Below, piece by piece: positions 1 through 5,930 of a DNA stretch of 7,613 bases. Position numbers and translations under genes: made by a program. Below the pieces are notes generated by a model. The model searched no databases and was not told the origin of the DNA. It saw nothing but the letters and a program-made list of their open reading frames with translations. Origin of the DNA: an uncultured Eubacteriaceae bacterium (lineage in GTDB: Bacteria; Bacillota; Clostridia; Lachnospirales; Lachnospiraceae); the NCBI GenBank assembly GCA_945938055.1, contig CAMEUH010000116.1:1-7613 (forward strand), written 5' to 3'. Positions within the stretch are counted from its first letter, which is position 1, and each line of letters starts with the position of its first letter.

Positions 1-227
1 ACGGAGTATATGACAGCGATCCGAAGGTCAATCCGAATGCGGTGAAATACGACACGATTTCCATTGATGAGGTTGTGGAAAAGAAGCTTGGAGTCATTGA
101 TATGACCGCATCCGTAATGTGCATGGAAAACAAGGTACCACTTCTGGTATTTGGATTAAATGAAAAGAATAGTATTATCAATGCGTTAACAGGCAATTTT
201 ACTGGTACAAAAGTGACCATAGAATAA
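1..227 (+). CDS. pyrH: UMP kinase (uridylate kinase), C-terminal part, truncated by the window start
   Basis: The complete codons start at base 3 and encode the last 74 residues, ending at TAA 225-227. UMP kinase phosphorylates UMP to UDP with ATP, in the cytoplasm, and feeds pyrimidine nucleotide synthesis. Visible family landmarks are the GVYDSDPK segment at the left edge (the family's DGVy-x-DP motif), the EKKLGVIDMTA helix and the PLLVFGLN strand, followed by the usual short tail ending GTKVTIE. These match the C-terminal third of bacterial hexameric UMP kinases of the amino-acid-kinase fold. The nucleotide-binding N-terminal two thirds lie outside the window, so the catalytic lysine and the glycine-rich loop cannot be checked. 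The stop codon lies 20 nt before frr, and pyrH-frr is one of the commonest bacterial gene pairs. A GTG at 42 is an internal codon, not a start. Confidence 0.95.
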   Translation, partial: GVYDSDPKVNPNAVKYDTISIDEVVEKKLGVIDMTASVMCMENKVPLLVFGLNEKNSIINALTGNFTGTKVTIE

Positions 228-237
228 AGTTATAACT

Positions 238-242
238 GGAGG
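238..242 (+). promoter_or_regulatory. Ribosome binding site of frr
   Basis: GGAGG ends 5 nt before the ATG at 248, a near-ideal Shine-Dalgarno placement that fixes the frr start. Confidence 0.85.
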
Positions 243-247
243 TTATC

Positions 248-799
248 ATGAGCGATTTAAAGATGTACGAAGAAAAAATGGAAAAAACACTGGAAACAAT
301 GAAAGAGGATTTTGCAACAATCCGTGCAGGAAGAGCAAATCCACATATTTTAGATAAGTTAAAGGTTGATTATTATGGAACACCGACCCCATTACAACAG
401 GTTGCCAACATATCGGTTCCTGAAGCAAGAATGATTCAGATTCAGCCTTGGGAATCCAGTCTGATTAAGGATATTGAGAAGGTCATCATGACATCCGATC
501 TTGGACTGACACCAAGCAATGACGGAAAGTCTGTTCGTCTGGTATTTCCGGAATTGACGGAAGAGCGGAGAAAGGACCTTGTAAAGGACATTAAGAAGAA
601 AGGTGAAAATGCCAAGGTATCTGTTCGTAACGTAAGACGTGATGCCAATGATGCATTTAAGAAGCAGAATAAGGCAAGTGAAATTTCGGATGATGAATGT
701 AAGAATCTGGAAAACGATATTCAGAAGTTAACTGACAAATACATTGATCTGATTGATAAGGCAGTAGACGAAAAATCAAAGGAAATTCTTACCGTTTAA
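248..799 (+). CDS. frr: Ribosome recycling factor
   Basis: The product has 183 residues, the normal size for this family (E. coli has 185). With EF-G it splits post-termination ribosomes into subunits so they can start again. The sequence shows the expected order: an N-terminal helix of domain I (about residues 1-28) ending in the signature TIRAGRANPHILD (24-36), the small alpha/beta domain II with YYGTPTPLQQVANISVPEAR (42-61) and IQPWE (65-69), then the long C-terminal helices of domain I. These carry ELTEERRKDLVK (102-113) and VSVRNVRRDAND (124-135), whose arginines belong to the ribosome-contacting face known from other species. A GGAGG ribosome binding site sits 5 nt upstream of the ATG. 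It follows pyrH by 20 nt and is followed by the 101-nt gap that holds a terminator-like hairpin, so it may be the last gene of the upstream rpsB-tsf-pyrH-frr type unit. Nothing is missing or unusual. Confidence 0.98.
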   Translation: MSDLKMYEEKMEKTLETMKEDFATIRAGRANPHILDKLKVDYYGTPTPLQQVANISVPEARMIQIQPWESSLIKDIEKVIMTSDLGLTPSNDGKSVRLVFPELTEERRKDLVKDIKKKGENAKVSVRNVRRDANDAFKKQNKASEISDDECKNLENDIQKLTDKYIDLIDKAVDEKSKEILTV

Positions 800-805
800 T
801 GAGCC

Positions 806-837
806 TCTCTTTTTGAAACGATTATTTTGAAAAGAGA
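806..837 (+). promoter_or_regulatory. Weak AU-rich hairpin just after frr
   Basis: TCTCTTTT at 806-813 is an exact reverse complement of AAAAGAGA at 830-837, giving an 8-bp stem with only three G-C pairs and a loop of about 16 nt. No T-tract follows it, so it is not a convincing terminator by itself. Its interest is that the right arm can also pair with the T-tract of the next hairpin (874-880), which suggests competing folds. A role is inference only. Confidence 0.3.
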
Positions 838-849
838 CACTAAAATCTC

Positions 850-882
850 GGCTGTCGCAGATTTTTGTGGCAGCTCTTTTTA
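850..882 (+). terminator. Rho-independent terminator or attenuator between frr and uppS
   Basis: GGCTGTCGCA at 850-859 can pair with TGTGGCAGCT at 866-875, seven Watson-Crick pairs plus three G-U pairs, closing the six-base loop GATTTT. The stem is followed directly by TCTTTTTA at 875-882, the layout of an intrinsic terminator. It starts 50 nt after the frr stop and ends 1 nt before the uppS ribosome binding site. Either it ends the upstream unit with some read-through, or it is an attenuator in the uppS leader. No convincing promoter lies between it and uppS, so uppS to polC transcription must pass through it or start upstream of it. Confidence 0.6.
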
Positions 883-883
883 T

Positions 884-888
884 GGAGG
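884..888 (+). promoter_or_regulatory. Ribosome binding site of uppS, unusually distant
   Basis: GGAGG lies 12 nt before the ATG at 901, longer than the 5-9 nt seen at the other genes here. No in-frame ATG, GTG or TTG is closer, and the conserved protein begins soon after 901, so this start is kept. The site abuts the T-tract of the hairpin at 850-882. Confidence 0.65.
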
Positions 889-900
889 TACAAAAACGTA

Positions 901-1635
901 ATGGATTATTACAATGAGGAACTGGGACTTAAAGTTCCGGAGCACGTTGCAATTATAATGGATGGAAACGGGAGATGGGCGAAAGCACATCATGTACCAA
1001 GAAACATGGGACATTCTGCCGGAAGTAAAGTAGTGGAACAAATCTGCGAAGATGCATATAATATAGGAATCAAATATTTAACGGTATATGCGTTCTCTAC
1101 CGAAAACTGGAAACGTTCTGCAGAAGAAGTCGGTGCACTCATGCTTCTTCTGAGAAATTATCTCAAGGACTGTATTAAACGTGCAAATAGTAACAATATG
1201 CGTGTCATTGTCATTGGTGACAAAAGCGGGTTGAGCGAAGATATTGTGGAAACCATTAATCGTCTGGAGGATGTAACCAGGGACAATACAGGACTTACCT
1301 TCATAATTGCCTTAAATTATGGCGGCAGGGATGAAATGGTCCGTGCCGTGAAACAAATCTGTGAAGGCGTTCAGAATGGAACAATCAAGGCGTCAGCAAT
1401 CGATGAACAGATGATTTCTGACAGCCTGGATACCAGAGGGATTCCTGACCCGGATTTATTAATCCGCACAAGCGGAGAGCAGAGGTTATCAAACTTCCTT
1501 CCATGGCAGCTTGCTTATACGGAATTCTATTTTCCGGAAGTACTATGGCCGGATTTTAATAAAGAAGAATTAATTAAGGCAGTAGAAAAATACAACGCAC
1601 GGGAGAGAAGGTTTGGAGGACGTAAGGAGGAATAA
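901..1635 (+). CDS. uppS: Isoprenyl transferase, probably undecaprenyl diphosphate synthase (cis-prenyltransferase)
   Basis: The 244-residue product is the usual length for UppS. It adds IPP units in cis to farnesyl diphosphate to make undecaprenyl diphosphate, the lipid carrier for peptidoglycan and other wall polymers, at the cytoplasmic membrane face. Family landmarks are all present: PEHVAIIMDGNGRWA (13-27) with the catalytic-site Asp21, GHSAG (37-41), LTVYAFSTENWKR (60-72), LNYGGRDE (138-145), RTSGEQRLSNF (189-199) with the diphosphate-binding arginines, and WQLAYTEFYF (202-211) whose glutamate helps bind IPP-Mg. It ends with the typical RRFGG. An upstream in-frame TTG at 865 would add 12 residues encoded by the terminator stem, loop and ribosome binding site, so ATG 901 is preferred. 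The chain length of the product cannot be read from sequence. It precedes cdsA by 3 nt. Confidence 0.96.
   Translation: MDYYNEELGLKVPEHVAIIMDGNGRWAKAHHVPRNMGHSAGSKVVEQICEDAYNIGIKYLTVYAFSTENWKRSAEEVGALMLLLRNYLKDCIKRANSNNMRVIVIGDKSGLSEDIVETINRLEDVTRDNTGLTFIIALNYGGRDEMVRAVKQICEGVQNGTIKASAIDEQMISDSLDTRGIPDPDLLIRTSGEQRLSNFLPWQLAYTEFYFPEVLWPDFNKEELIKAVEKYNARERRFGGRKEE
1625..1630 (+). promoter_or_regulatory. Ribosome binding site of cdsA inside the uppS 3' end
   Basis: AGGAGG lies 8 nt before ATG 1639 and encodes the last residues of UppS. Translation of uppS through this site, with the stop codon only 3 nt before the next start, suggests translational coupling. Confidence 0.8.
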
Positions 1636-1638
1636 CAG

Positions 1639-2445
1639 ATGTTTAAAACGCGTTTCTTAAGCAGTGTCGTTCTGGTAATCCTGATGGTAGGTGGAATTTT
1701 TGCCGGAAATATGGTTTTTACCGCTCTATTTCTTGCAATTTCACTGATTGGAATGATGGAATTATATCGTATTTATGGAATACATAAGGCTGCACCTGGA
1801 ATTGTTGGCTATCTTCTGGCCGTTTCCTATGACCTTGCTTTATATCTGGGGTATATGGAACTTTCCAACATGATTTTAGCCGGTGGCCTGATGCTTTTAA
1901 TGGCAGTTTATGTGATAGCATTTCCGAAATATGACACGAATCAAATCATGGCAGCTTATTTTGGATATGTGTATGTGGCAGTCATGCTTTCTTATGTATT
2001 TCGCATTCGTGCACTGGAAGACGGAATCATTTTAATCTGGCTTGTATTTATCTGTTCCTGGATTAATGATACCTGTGCGTATCTTGTGGGAGTACTGATT
2101 GGAAAACATAAGATGACACCAAAACTTAGTCCGAAAAAAACCTATGAGGGTGCCATCGGTGGGATTATCGGAACAGCATTAATTGCAGCTTTATTTGGCT
2201 ACATCTTCCGTGGAAGAATGGAAACGATTACGAATCCACCCATGGCATGTGCCATTGCCTGCTCTCTGGGAGCGGTCCTTTCTATTATAGGAGACCTGGC
2301 AGCGTCTGCAATCAAACGCAATCATGATGTAAAGGATTATGGAAAAATCATACCGGGACATGGTGGCATTTTAGACCGCTTTGACAGCATGATTTTTACG
2401 GCGCCGGTAGTTTACTGGGTTGTAACCATGCTTTCTAAATTTTAA
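1639..2445 (+). CDS. cdsA: Phosphatidate cytidylyltransferase (CDP-diglyceride synthase)
   Basis: This 268-residue integral membrane enzyme makes CDP-diacylglycerol from phosphatidic acid and CTP, the branch-point precursor of bacterial phospholipids. Several hydrophobic segments are visible, at roughly residues 8-40, 51-70, 76-95, 103-120, 128-155, 173-190 and 203-223, fitting the family's multi-span topology. The diagnostic C-terminal signature is complete: GDLAAS (218-223), IKRNHDVKDYG (225-235) and IPGHGGILDRFDS (238-250), including the acidic residues used for metal binding in the family. A polar PKLSPKKTYEGAIGG loop in the middle is also typical. The start has an AGGAGG 8 nt upstream. 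The gene lies between uppS and dxr, as in most Firmicutes. A 35-nt gap follows before dxr with no hairpin or promoter that I can see. Confidence 0.97.
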   Translation: MFKTRFLSSVVLVILMVGGIFAGNMVFTALFLAISLIGMMELYRIYGIHKAAPGIVGYLLAVSYDLALYLGYMELSNMILAGGLMLLMAVYVIAFPKYDTNQIMAAYFGYVYVAVMLSYVFRIRALEDGIILIWLVFICSWINDTCAYLVGVLIGKHKMTPKLSPKKTYEGAIGGIIGTALIAALFGYIFRGRMETITNPPMACAIACSLGAVLSIIGDLAASAIKRNHDVKDYGKIIPGHGGILDRFDSMIFTAPVVYWVVTMLSKF

Positions 2446-2465
2446 AACCATGAATATTAGGGGAT

Positions 2466-2471
2466 AGAGGG
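2466..2471 (+). promoter_or_regulatory. Ribosome binding site of dxr
   Basis: AGAGGG lies 9 nt before ATG 2481. It is a weaker match than the other sites in the window but is properly placed. Confidence 0.6.
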
Positions 2472-2480
2472 ACACATACT

Positions 2481-3623
2481 ATGAAAATAATATCAGTTTT
2501 GGGGTCAACCGGTTCCATAGGAACACAGACCCTGGATGTAGTTCGAAAAAACAAGGACATCCAGGTTGCGGCATTGACGGCAGGAACAAATGTCAGGCTT
2601 CTTGCCGAACAGATACGGGAGTTTCAACCAAGACTTTCCTGTGTGGCAACAAAGGAACTGGCAGAAGAATTAAAACTTCTTGTGGCAGACTGTAATGTTA
2701 AAATTACATATGGAATGGAAGGAATCATTGAGGCGGCAGTTCTGGAAGAAGTGCAGATTGTGGTTACTGCTGTCGTGGGAATGATGGGAATCCGTCCAAC
2801 CATTGAGGCAATCCGTGCAGGAAAGGATATTGCCCTTGCCAATAAGGAAACTCTGGTTACGGCAGGACATATCATCATGCCGCTTGCCAAGGAACATCAT
2901 GTGAGAATTCTTCCGGTTGACAGTGAACATTCGGCGATTTTTCAGTCGTTAAATGGAGAAAAGCATGCACAGATTGAGAAGATTCTTCTGACCGCATCCG
3001 GTGGTCCGTTCCGGGGAAGAACAAAAGAGGAAATGGCAGATATTCAGGTCGAGGATGCCCTAAAACACCCAAACTGGGCAATGGGAAGGAAGATTACCAT
3101 TGATTCTGCAACCATGGTCAATAAAGGACTTGAGGTCATGGAAGCAAAGTGGCTTTTTGACGTGGAATTAAAGGATGTTTGTGTGGTAGTGCATCCACAG
3201 AGTGTCATTCATTCCATGGTGCAGTTTGTAGATGGCGGTATTATGGCACAGCTTGGCTCACCGGACATGAGGCTTCCGATTCAGTATGCCCTTTATTATC
3301 CGGACAGGAAATATCTGGATACCAAACGTCTGGATTTCTTTGCATTAAAATCCATGACCTTTGAAGCACCGGACCCTGTGAATTTCAGAGGACTCGGGCT
3401 TGCTTACGAAGCAGCGCAGAAAGGTGGTAACATTCCTACTGCATTTAATGCGGCAAACGAAAAGGCAGTCGCATTATTCCTGGATAAGAGAATTCGTTTT
3501 CTGGAGATACCTGAGATTATTGAATATGCCATGGAAGAAACTGCATATCAGGAGAATCCTTCGGTGGAAGAAATACTTGCCACGGAAAGAGCAGTTTATG
3601 AATTAATTGAAAGCAGGTGGTAG
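2481..3623 (+). CDS. dxr: 1-deoxy-D-xylulose 5-phosphate reductoisomerase
   Basis: The 380-residue cytoplasmic enzyme converts DXP to 2-C-methyl-D-erythritol 4-phosphate with NADPH, the first committed MEP-pathway step and the target of fosmidomycin. The NADPH-binding loop LGSTGSIGTQTLDVV is at 7-21. IALANKETLV (117-126) leads to the metal-binding VDSEHSAIFQSL (146-157), with Asp147 and Glu149. The flexible substrate-covering loop HPNWAMGRKITIDSATMVNKG (split here as HPNWAMGRK 196-204 and ITIDSATMVNKG 205-216) carries Trp199, Ser208, Asn214 and Lys215, followed by the third metal ligand Glu218 in LEVMEAKW. A C-terminal helical domain follows. All active-site residues expected from the family are present and the length is normal, so it should be active. 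The last codons contain the ribosome binding site for rseP, whose ATG is 4 nt after the dxr stop. Confidence 0.98.
   Translation: MKIISVLGSTGSIGTQTLDVVRKNKDIQVAALTAGTNVRLLAEQIREFQPRLSCVATKELAEELKLLVADCNVKITYGMEGIIEAAVLEEVQIVVTAVVGMMGIRPTIEAIRAGKDIALANKETLVTAGHIIMPLAKEHHVRILPVDSEHSAIFQSLNGEKHAQIEKILLTASGGPFRGRTKEEMADIQVEDALKHPNWAMGRKITIDSATMVNKGLEVMEAKWLFDVELKDVCVVVHPQSVIHSMVQFVDGGIMAQLGSPDMRLPIQYALYYPDRKYLDTKRLDFFALKSMTFEAPDPVNFRGLGLAYEAAQKGGNIPTAFNAANEKAVALFLDKRIRFLEIPEIIEYAMEETAYQENPSVEEILATERAVYELIESRW
3615..3620 (+). promoter_or_regulatory. Ribosome binding site of rseP inside the dxr 3' end
   Basis: AGGTGG lies 7 nt before ATG 3628 and just before the dxr stop (3621-3623). This supports ATG 3628 over the in-frame TTG at 3607, which would overlap dxr and add seven polar residues before the membrane segment. 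Confidence 0.7.
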
Positions 3624-3627
3624 AGGG

Positions 3628-4902
3628 ATGAACATCCTTATTGCATTATTGATATTAAGTGTGATTATTATCATACATGAGTTAGGACATTTTATTCTTG
3701 CAAAGGCAAATGGTGTGGGGGTCACGGAATTTTCTGTTGGAATGGGACCAAGACTCATTAAATTTGTTCGCGGCGGTACCATGTACAGTCTTAAAATCTT
3801 ACCGTTTGGCGGTTCCTGCATGATGGTGGGAGAAGATGAGGACAGCAAGGATGAAAAGGCGTTCAATAATAAATCAGTCTGGGCGAGAATTTCCATTATT
3901 GCGGCAGGACCGGTGTTTAATTTTATTCTGGCCTTTGTTATGGCAATCATTATCATTTCCAATATCGGATACGACCCATGTGTCATTACCCATGTGGAAG
4001 AAGGCAGTGTGGCGTATAACGCAGGACTGAGGGAAGGTGATTTAATTCAGTCCATTAACGGAAAACGGGTCATGTTTGGAAGAGAATTTTCACTTTTAGA
4101 AACTGTTTCACCGGATAAGCCTCTTCAGATTGTTTATGTGCGGAATAACAAAGAATATTCGGTAACTGTGGTTCCGAAATTTGTAGAAAATGATTACTAT
4201 CAGGTGGGAATCAGCATTTCGGATTTGAAGGTATCGGAGGTCGTTTCCGGAAAACCTGCAGATGAGGCAGGAATTAAAAAGAATGATGTGATTCTTGCAA
4301 TTAATGGTGTTGCAATGGAGAGTGCAAAGCAGGCTGCGGATACTATTAATCAGTCCGGCGGTGCCAATCTTGTCATGACTGTGGAACGAGGCGGTGATAA
4401 GCTGGACATTACTGTTGTTCCCAAGCTGGTTCACACAACCAGTTATGAAACCGAAAGTACTATCAATTATGCGAGAAAAACAACCGGGGCAATTAACACG
4501 GTGGTATTAAGCGTATATGAAGTAAAATACTGGATCAATACGGTATTTGAGAGTCTTGGCATGATGATTCGCGGACAGGTAACGGCTGATGATGTGGCAG
4601 GTCCTGTTGGTGTTGTGAATCTGATTGGTGAAGTGGTAGAGGAAAGCAGGCCGGATGGCTGGTTTTATGTGTTCCTGAATATTTTTAACCTGACATTAAT
4701 GTTAAGTGCCAATTTAGGTGTCATGAATCTGCTTCCGCTTCCGGCATTAGACGGCGGACGACTGGTATTCCTGATTATCGAGGCAGTGCGAAGAAAGCCG
4801 ATTGACCGGGAAAAAGAAGGAATGGTTCATTTTGTCGGGATTGTGTTATTGATGCTTTTAATGGTATTTATTACGTTTAATGATATTATGAATCTGTTTT
4901 AA
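3628..4902 (+). CDS. rseP: Site-2 intramembrane zinc metalloprotease, RseP/RasP family
   Basis: The 424-residue membrane protease of family M50B cleaves transmembrane helices within the bilayer. In relatives it acts on anti-sigma factors after a first cut and on leftover signal peptides. The first membrane segment carries the zinc motif HELGH (His17, Glu18, His21). The third zinc ligand is Asp375 in NLLPLPALDGG (367-377), in a later membrane segment. A hydrophobic segment at about 88-112 contains AAGPVFNFI, and another lies at 401-418. Between them two PDZ-like modules are visible: about 117-185 (EEGSVAYNAGLREGDLIQSING) read in pieces as SVAYNAGLREGD and LIQSING, and about 200-268 with GKPADEAGIKKNDVILAING. 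All catalytic residues are present. The natural substrate in this organism is unknown. The gene lies 4 nt after dxr and 22 nt before ispG, its usual setting next to isoprenoid and lipid genes. Confidence 0.95.
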   Translation: MNILIALLILSVIIIIHELGHFILAKANGVGVTEFSVGMGPRLIKFVRGGTMYSLKILPFGGSCMMVGEDEDSKDEKAFNNKSVWARISIIAAGPVFNFILAFVMAIIIISNIGYDPCVITHVEEGSVAYNAGLREGDLIQSINGKRVMFGREFSLLETVSPDKPLQIVYVRNNKEYSVTVVPKFVENDYYQVGISISDLKVSEVVSGKPADEAGIKKNDVILAINGVAMESAKQAADTINQSGGANLVMTVERGGDKLDITVVPKLVHTTSYETESTINYARKTTGAINTVVLSVYEVKYWINTVFESLGMMIRGQVTADDVAGPVGVVNLIGEVVEESRPDGWFYVFLNIFNLTLMLSANLGVMNLLPLPALDGGRLVFLIIEAVRRKPIDREKEGMVHFVGIVLLMLLMVFITFNDIMNLF

Positions 4903-4910
4903 TCAGTAAA

Positions 4911-4927
4911 GGAGATGGCATGGCATG
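4911..4927 (+). promoter_or_regulatory. ispG translation start region with three tandem ATGs
   Basis: GGAG at 4911-4914 is followed by ATGGCATGGCATG, which places ATGs at 4915, 4920 and 4925, one in each reading frame. Only 4925 opens ispG, 10 nt from GGAG. The ATG at 4920 has a tighter 5-nt spacing but opens only ATG-GCA-TGA, whose stop overlaps the ispG ATG. The ATG at 4915 is too close to the site to be likely. Confidence 0.6.
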
Positions 4928-5109
4928 AAAACTCTTCGGGAAAATACAAGAGTGATTTCAATTGGAAATAAAGTAATCGGCGGCGGCAATCCGGTGCTGA
5001 TTCAATCTATGACGAATACTAAGACAGAAGACGTGGCTGCCACGGTAAGACAAATCAGGGAACTGGAAGAGGCGGGATGTGACATCATCCGCTGTGCAGT
5101 TCCGACCAT

Positions 5110-5123
5110 GGAGGCGGCGAATG
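5110..5123 (+). promoter_or_regulatory. Cryptic ribosome binding site and ATG for the 3' part of broken ispG
   Basis: GGAGG at 5110-5114 (coding for MEAA of the 5' part) lies 6 nt before an ATG at 5121 that is in the frame of the 3' part. Starting there would give a 269-residue product running from MHYRIAIAAIENG to the normal end, with all three cluster cysteines. Whether it is used is unknown. The fragment lacks the first part of the TIM-barrel domain and is unlikely to be active. Confidence 0.4.
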
Positions 5124-5132
5124 CATTATCGC
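5123..5132 (+). other. Deletion junction in ispG
   Basis: GCATTATCGC reads as Ala-Leu (GCA TTA) in the 5' frame and ends Tyr-Arg (TAT CGC) in the 3' frame. The shared ATTA at 5125-5128 fits both an Ala-Leu codon pair on the left and the expected Asp-Tyr (GAT TAT) on the right, so the breakpoint can be placed anywhere within it. Confidence 0.7.
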
Positions 5133-5919
5133 ATTGCCATTGCTGCAATAGAAAATGGCGCAGACAAGATTCGGATTAATCCGGGTAACATTGGTTCCAT
5201 GGAGCGGATTCGTGCAGTGGTTGACAAAGCAAAGGAACGTAATATTCCGATTCGTGTAGGCGTTAATAGTGGTTCCCTTGAAAAGGATATTATTGAAAAA
5301 TATGGTAAAGTAACAGCAGAAGGAATTGTCGAGAGCGCTCTTGACAAGGTACATCTGATTGAGCAGTTTGGTTATGAGAATCTTGTGGTAAGTATTAAGT
5401 CCTCCGATGTACTCATGTGTGTAAAAGCCCATGAACTGATTTCCGAACAGACAGATTATCCGTTACATATTGGAATTACGGAGTCAGGAACTTTGTTTTC
5501 CGGAAGTATTAAATCTTCGGTTGGTCTTGGAATCATGCTGCATGAGGGACTGGGGGATACCATTCGTGTGTCTCTTACCGGAAATCCTGTGGAAGAAGTG
5601 AAGGCTGCAAAGATTATCTTAAGAACCCTGGGACTTCGAAAAGGCGGAATTGAGGTCGTATCTTGTCCGACTTGCGGAAGAACCCAGATTGACTTAATTG
5701 GACTTGCAAATCAGGTAGAGACCCTGGTTTCCGGATATGACCTGAATCTTAAAGTTGCCGTCATGGGCTGTGTGGTCAATGGACCGGGAGAAGCCAGAGA
5801 AGCAGACCTTGGCATTGCCGGCGGTATCGGAGAAGGATTATTGATTAAAAAAGGTGAAATTATAAAAAAGGTGAAGGTAGAAGAACTTCTTTCTGCATTG
5901 AAGGAAGAACTGGATCATT

Positions 5920-5924
5920 GGGAG
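5920..5924 (+). promoter_or_regulatory. Ribosome binding site of polC inside the ispG 3' end
   Basis: GGGAG lies 6 nt before ATG 5931, within the last codons of ispG. The ispG stop TAA directly abuts the polC ATG, an arrangement that favours translational coupling. Confidence 0.75.
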
Positions 5925-5930
5925 AAATAA

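Larger units (their letters stand above)
4925..5930 (+). pseudogene. ispG: 4-hydroxy-3-methylbut-2-enyl diphosphate synthase, broken by an internal deletion with frameshift
   Basis: IspG (GcpE) is the iron-sulfur enzyme converting MEcPP to HMBPP, the next-to-last MEP-pathway step. The first 67-68 residues, from ATG 4925 through VIGGGNPVLIQSMTNTKTED and RCAVPTMEAANAL, are a normal N-terminus. At about 5125-5128 the frame changes: the 5' frame runs on to a stop at 5177-5179 (84 residues), while the family sequence resumes in another frame as YRIAIAAIENGADKIRINPG and continues to TAA 5928-5930. The C-terminal part has all three cluster cysteines, in CPTCGRTQ and MGCVVNGPGEA. Relatives have about 18-19 more residues between the two parts, including IPLVADIHFDYR. 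That fits a loss of about 56 nt: 1006 nt observed plus 56 gives 354 codons, the normal length. As read, no full-length enzyme can be made. An assembly or sequencing error is quite possible, since the gene should be essential. Confidence 0.93.

Noticed and set aside
231..236. TATAAC before frr as a -10 element
   Set aside because: There is no -35 match at a suitable distance, and the 20-nt pyrH-frr gap fits co-transcription.
813..846. Possible promoter: TTGAAA at 813-818 and TAAAAT at 841-846
   Set aside because: Each hexamer is close to consensus, but the 22-nt spacing is well outside the usual 16-18 nt, and such matches are frequent in AT-rich sequence.
865..900. In-frame TTG start at 865 giving UppS 12 extra residues
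   Set aside because: The extension is encoded by the terminator stem, its T-tract and the ribosome binding site, and TTG 865 has no site of its own. ATG 901 fits the family start.
882..917. Short frame ATG 882 to TGA 917 (11 codons) overlapping the uppS start
   Set aside because: It has only the terminator T-tract upstream, no ribosome binding site, and its codons contain the uppS site.
2624..3081. Minus-strand open frames inside dxr, and similar ones inside frr, cdsA, rseP, ispG and polC
   Set aside because: They lie wholly within well-recognised genes, have no ribosome binding sites or family features, and reflect the reverse complement of normal codon use.
3607..3627. In-frame TTG start at 3607 giving RseP seven extra residues
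   Set aside because: It overlaps dxr and contains the ribosome binding site for ATG 3628, and it would put polar residues before the first membrane segment.
5079..5930. A separate 283-residue gene starting at GTG 5079
   Set aside because: Its first residues are an out-of-frame reading of the ispG N-terminal part; only the sequence after about 5124 is IspG, so it is the 3' part of the broken gene.
4925..5930. Programmed frameshift as the explanation for split ispG
   Set aside because: A one-base slip cannot restore the 18-19 missing conserved residues, and no slippery heptamer is seen at the junction.
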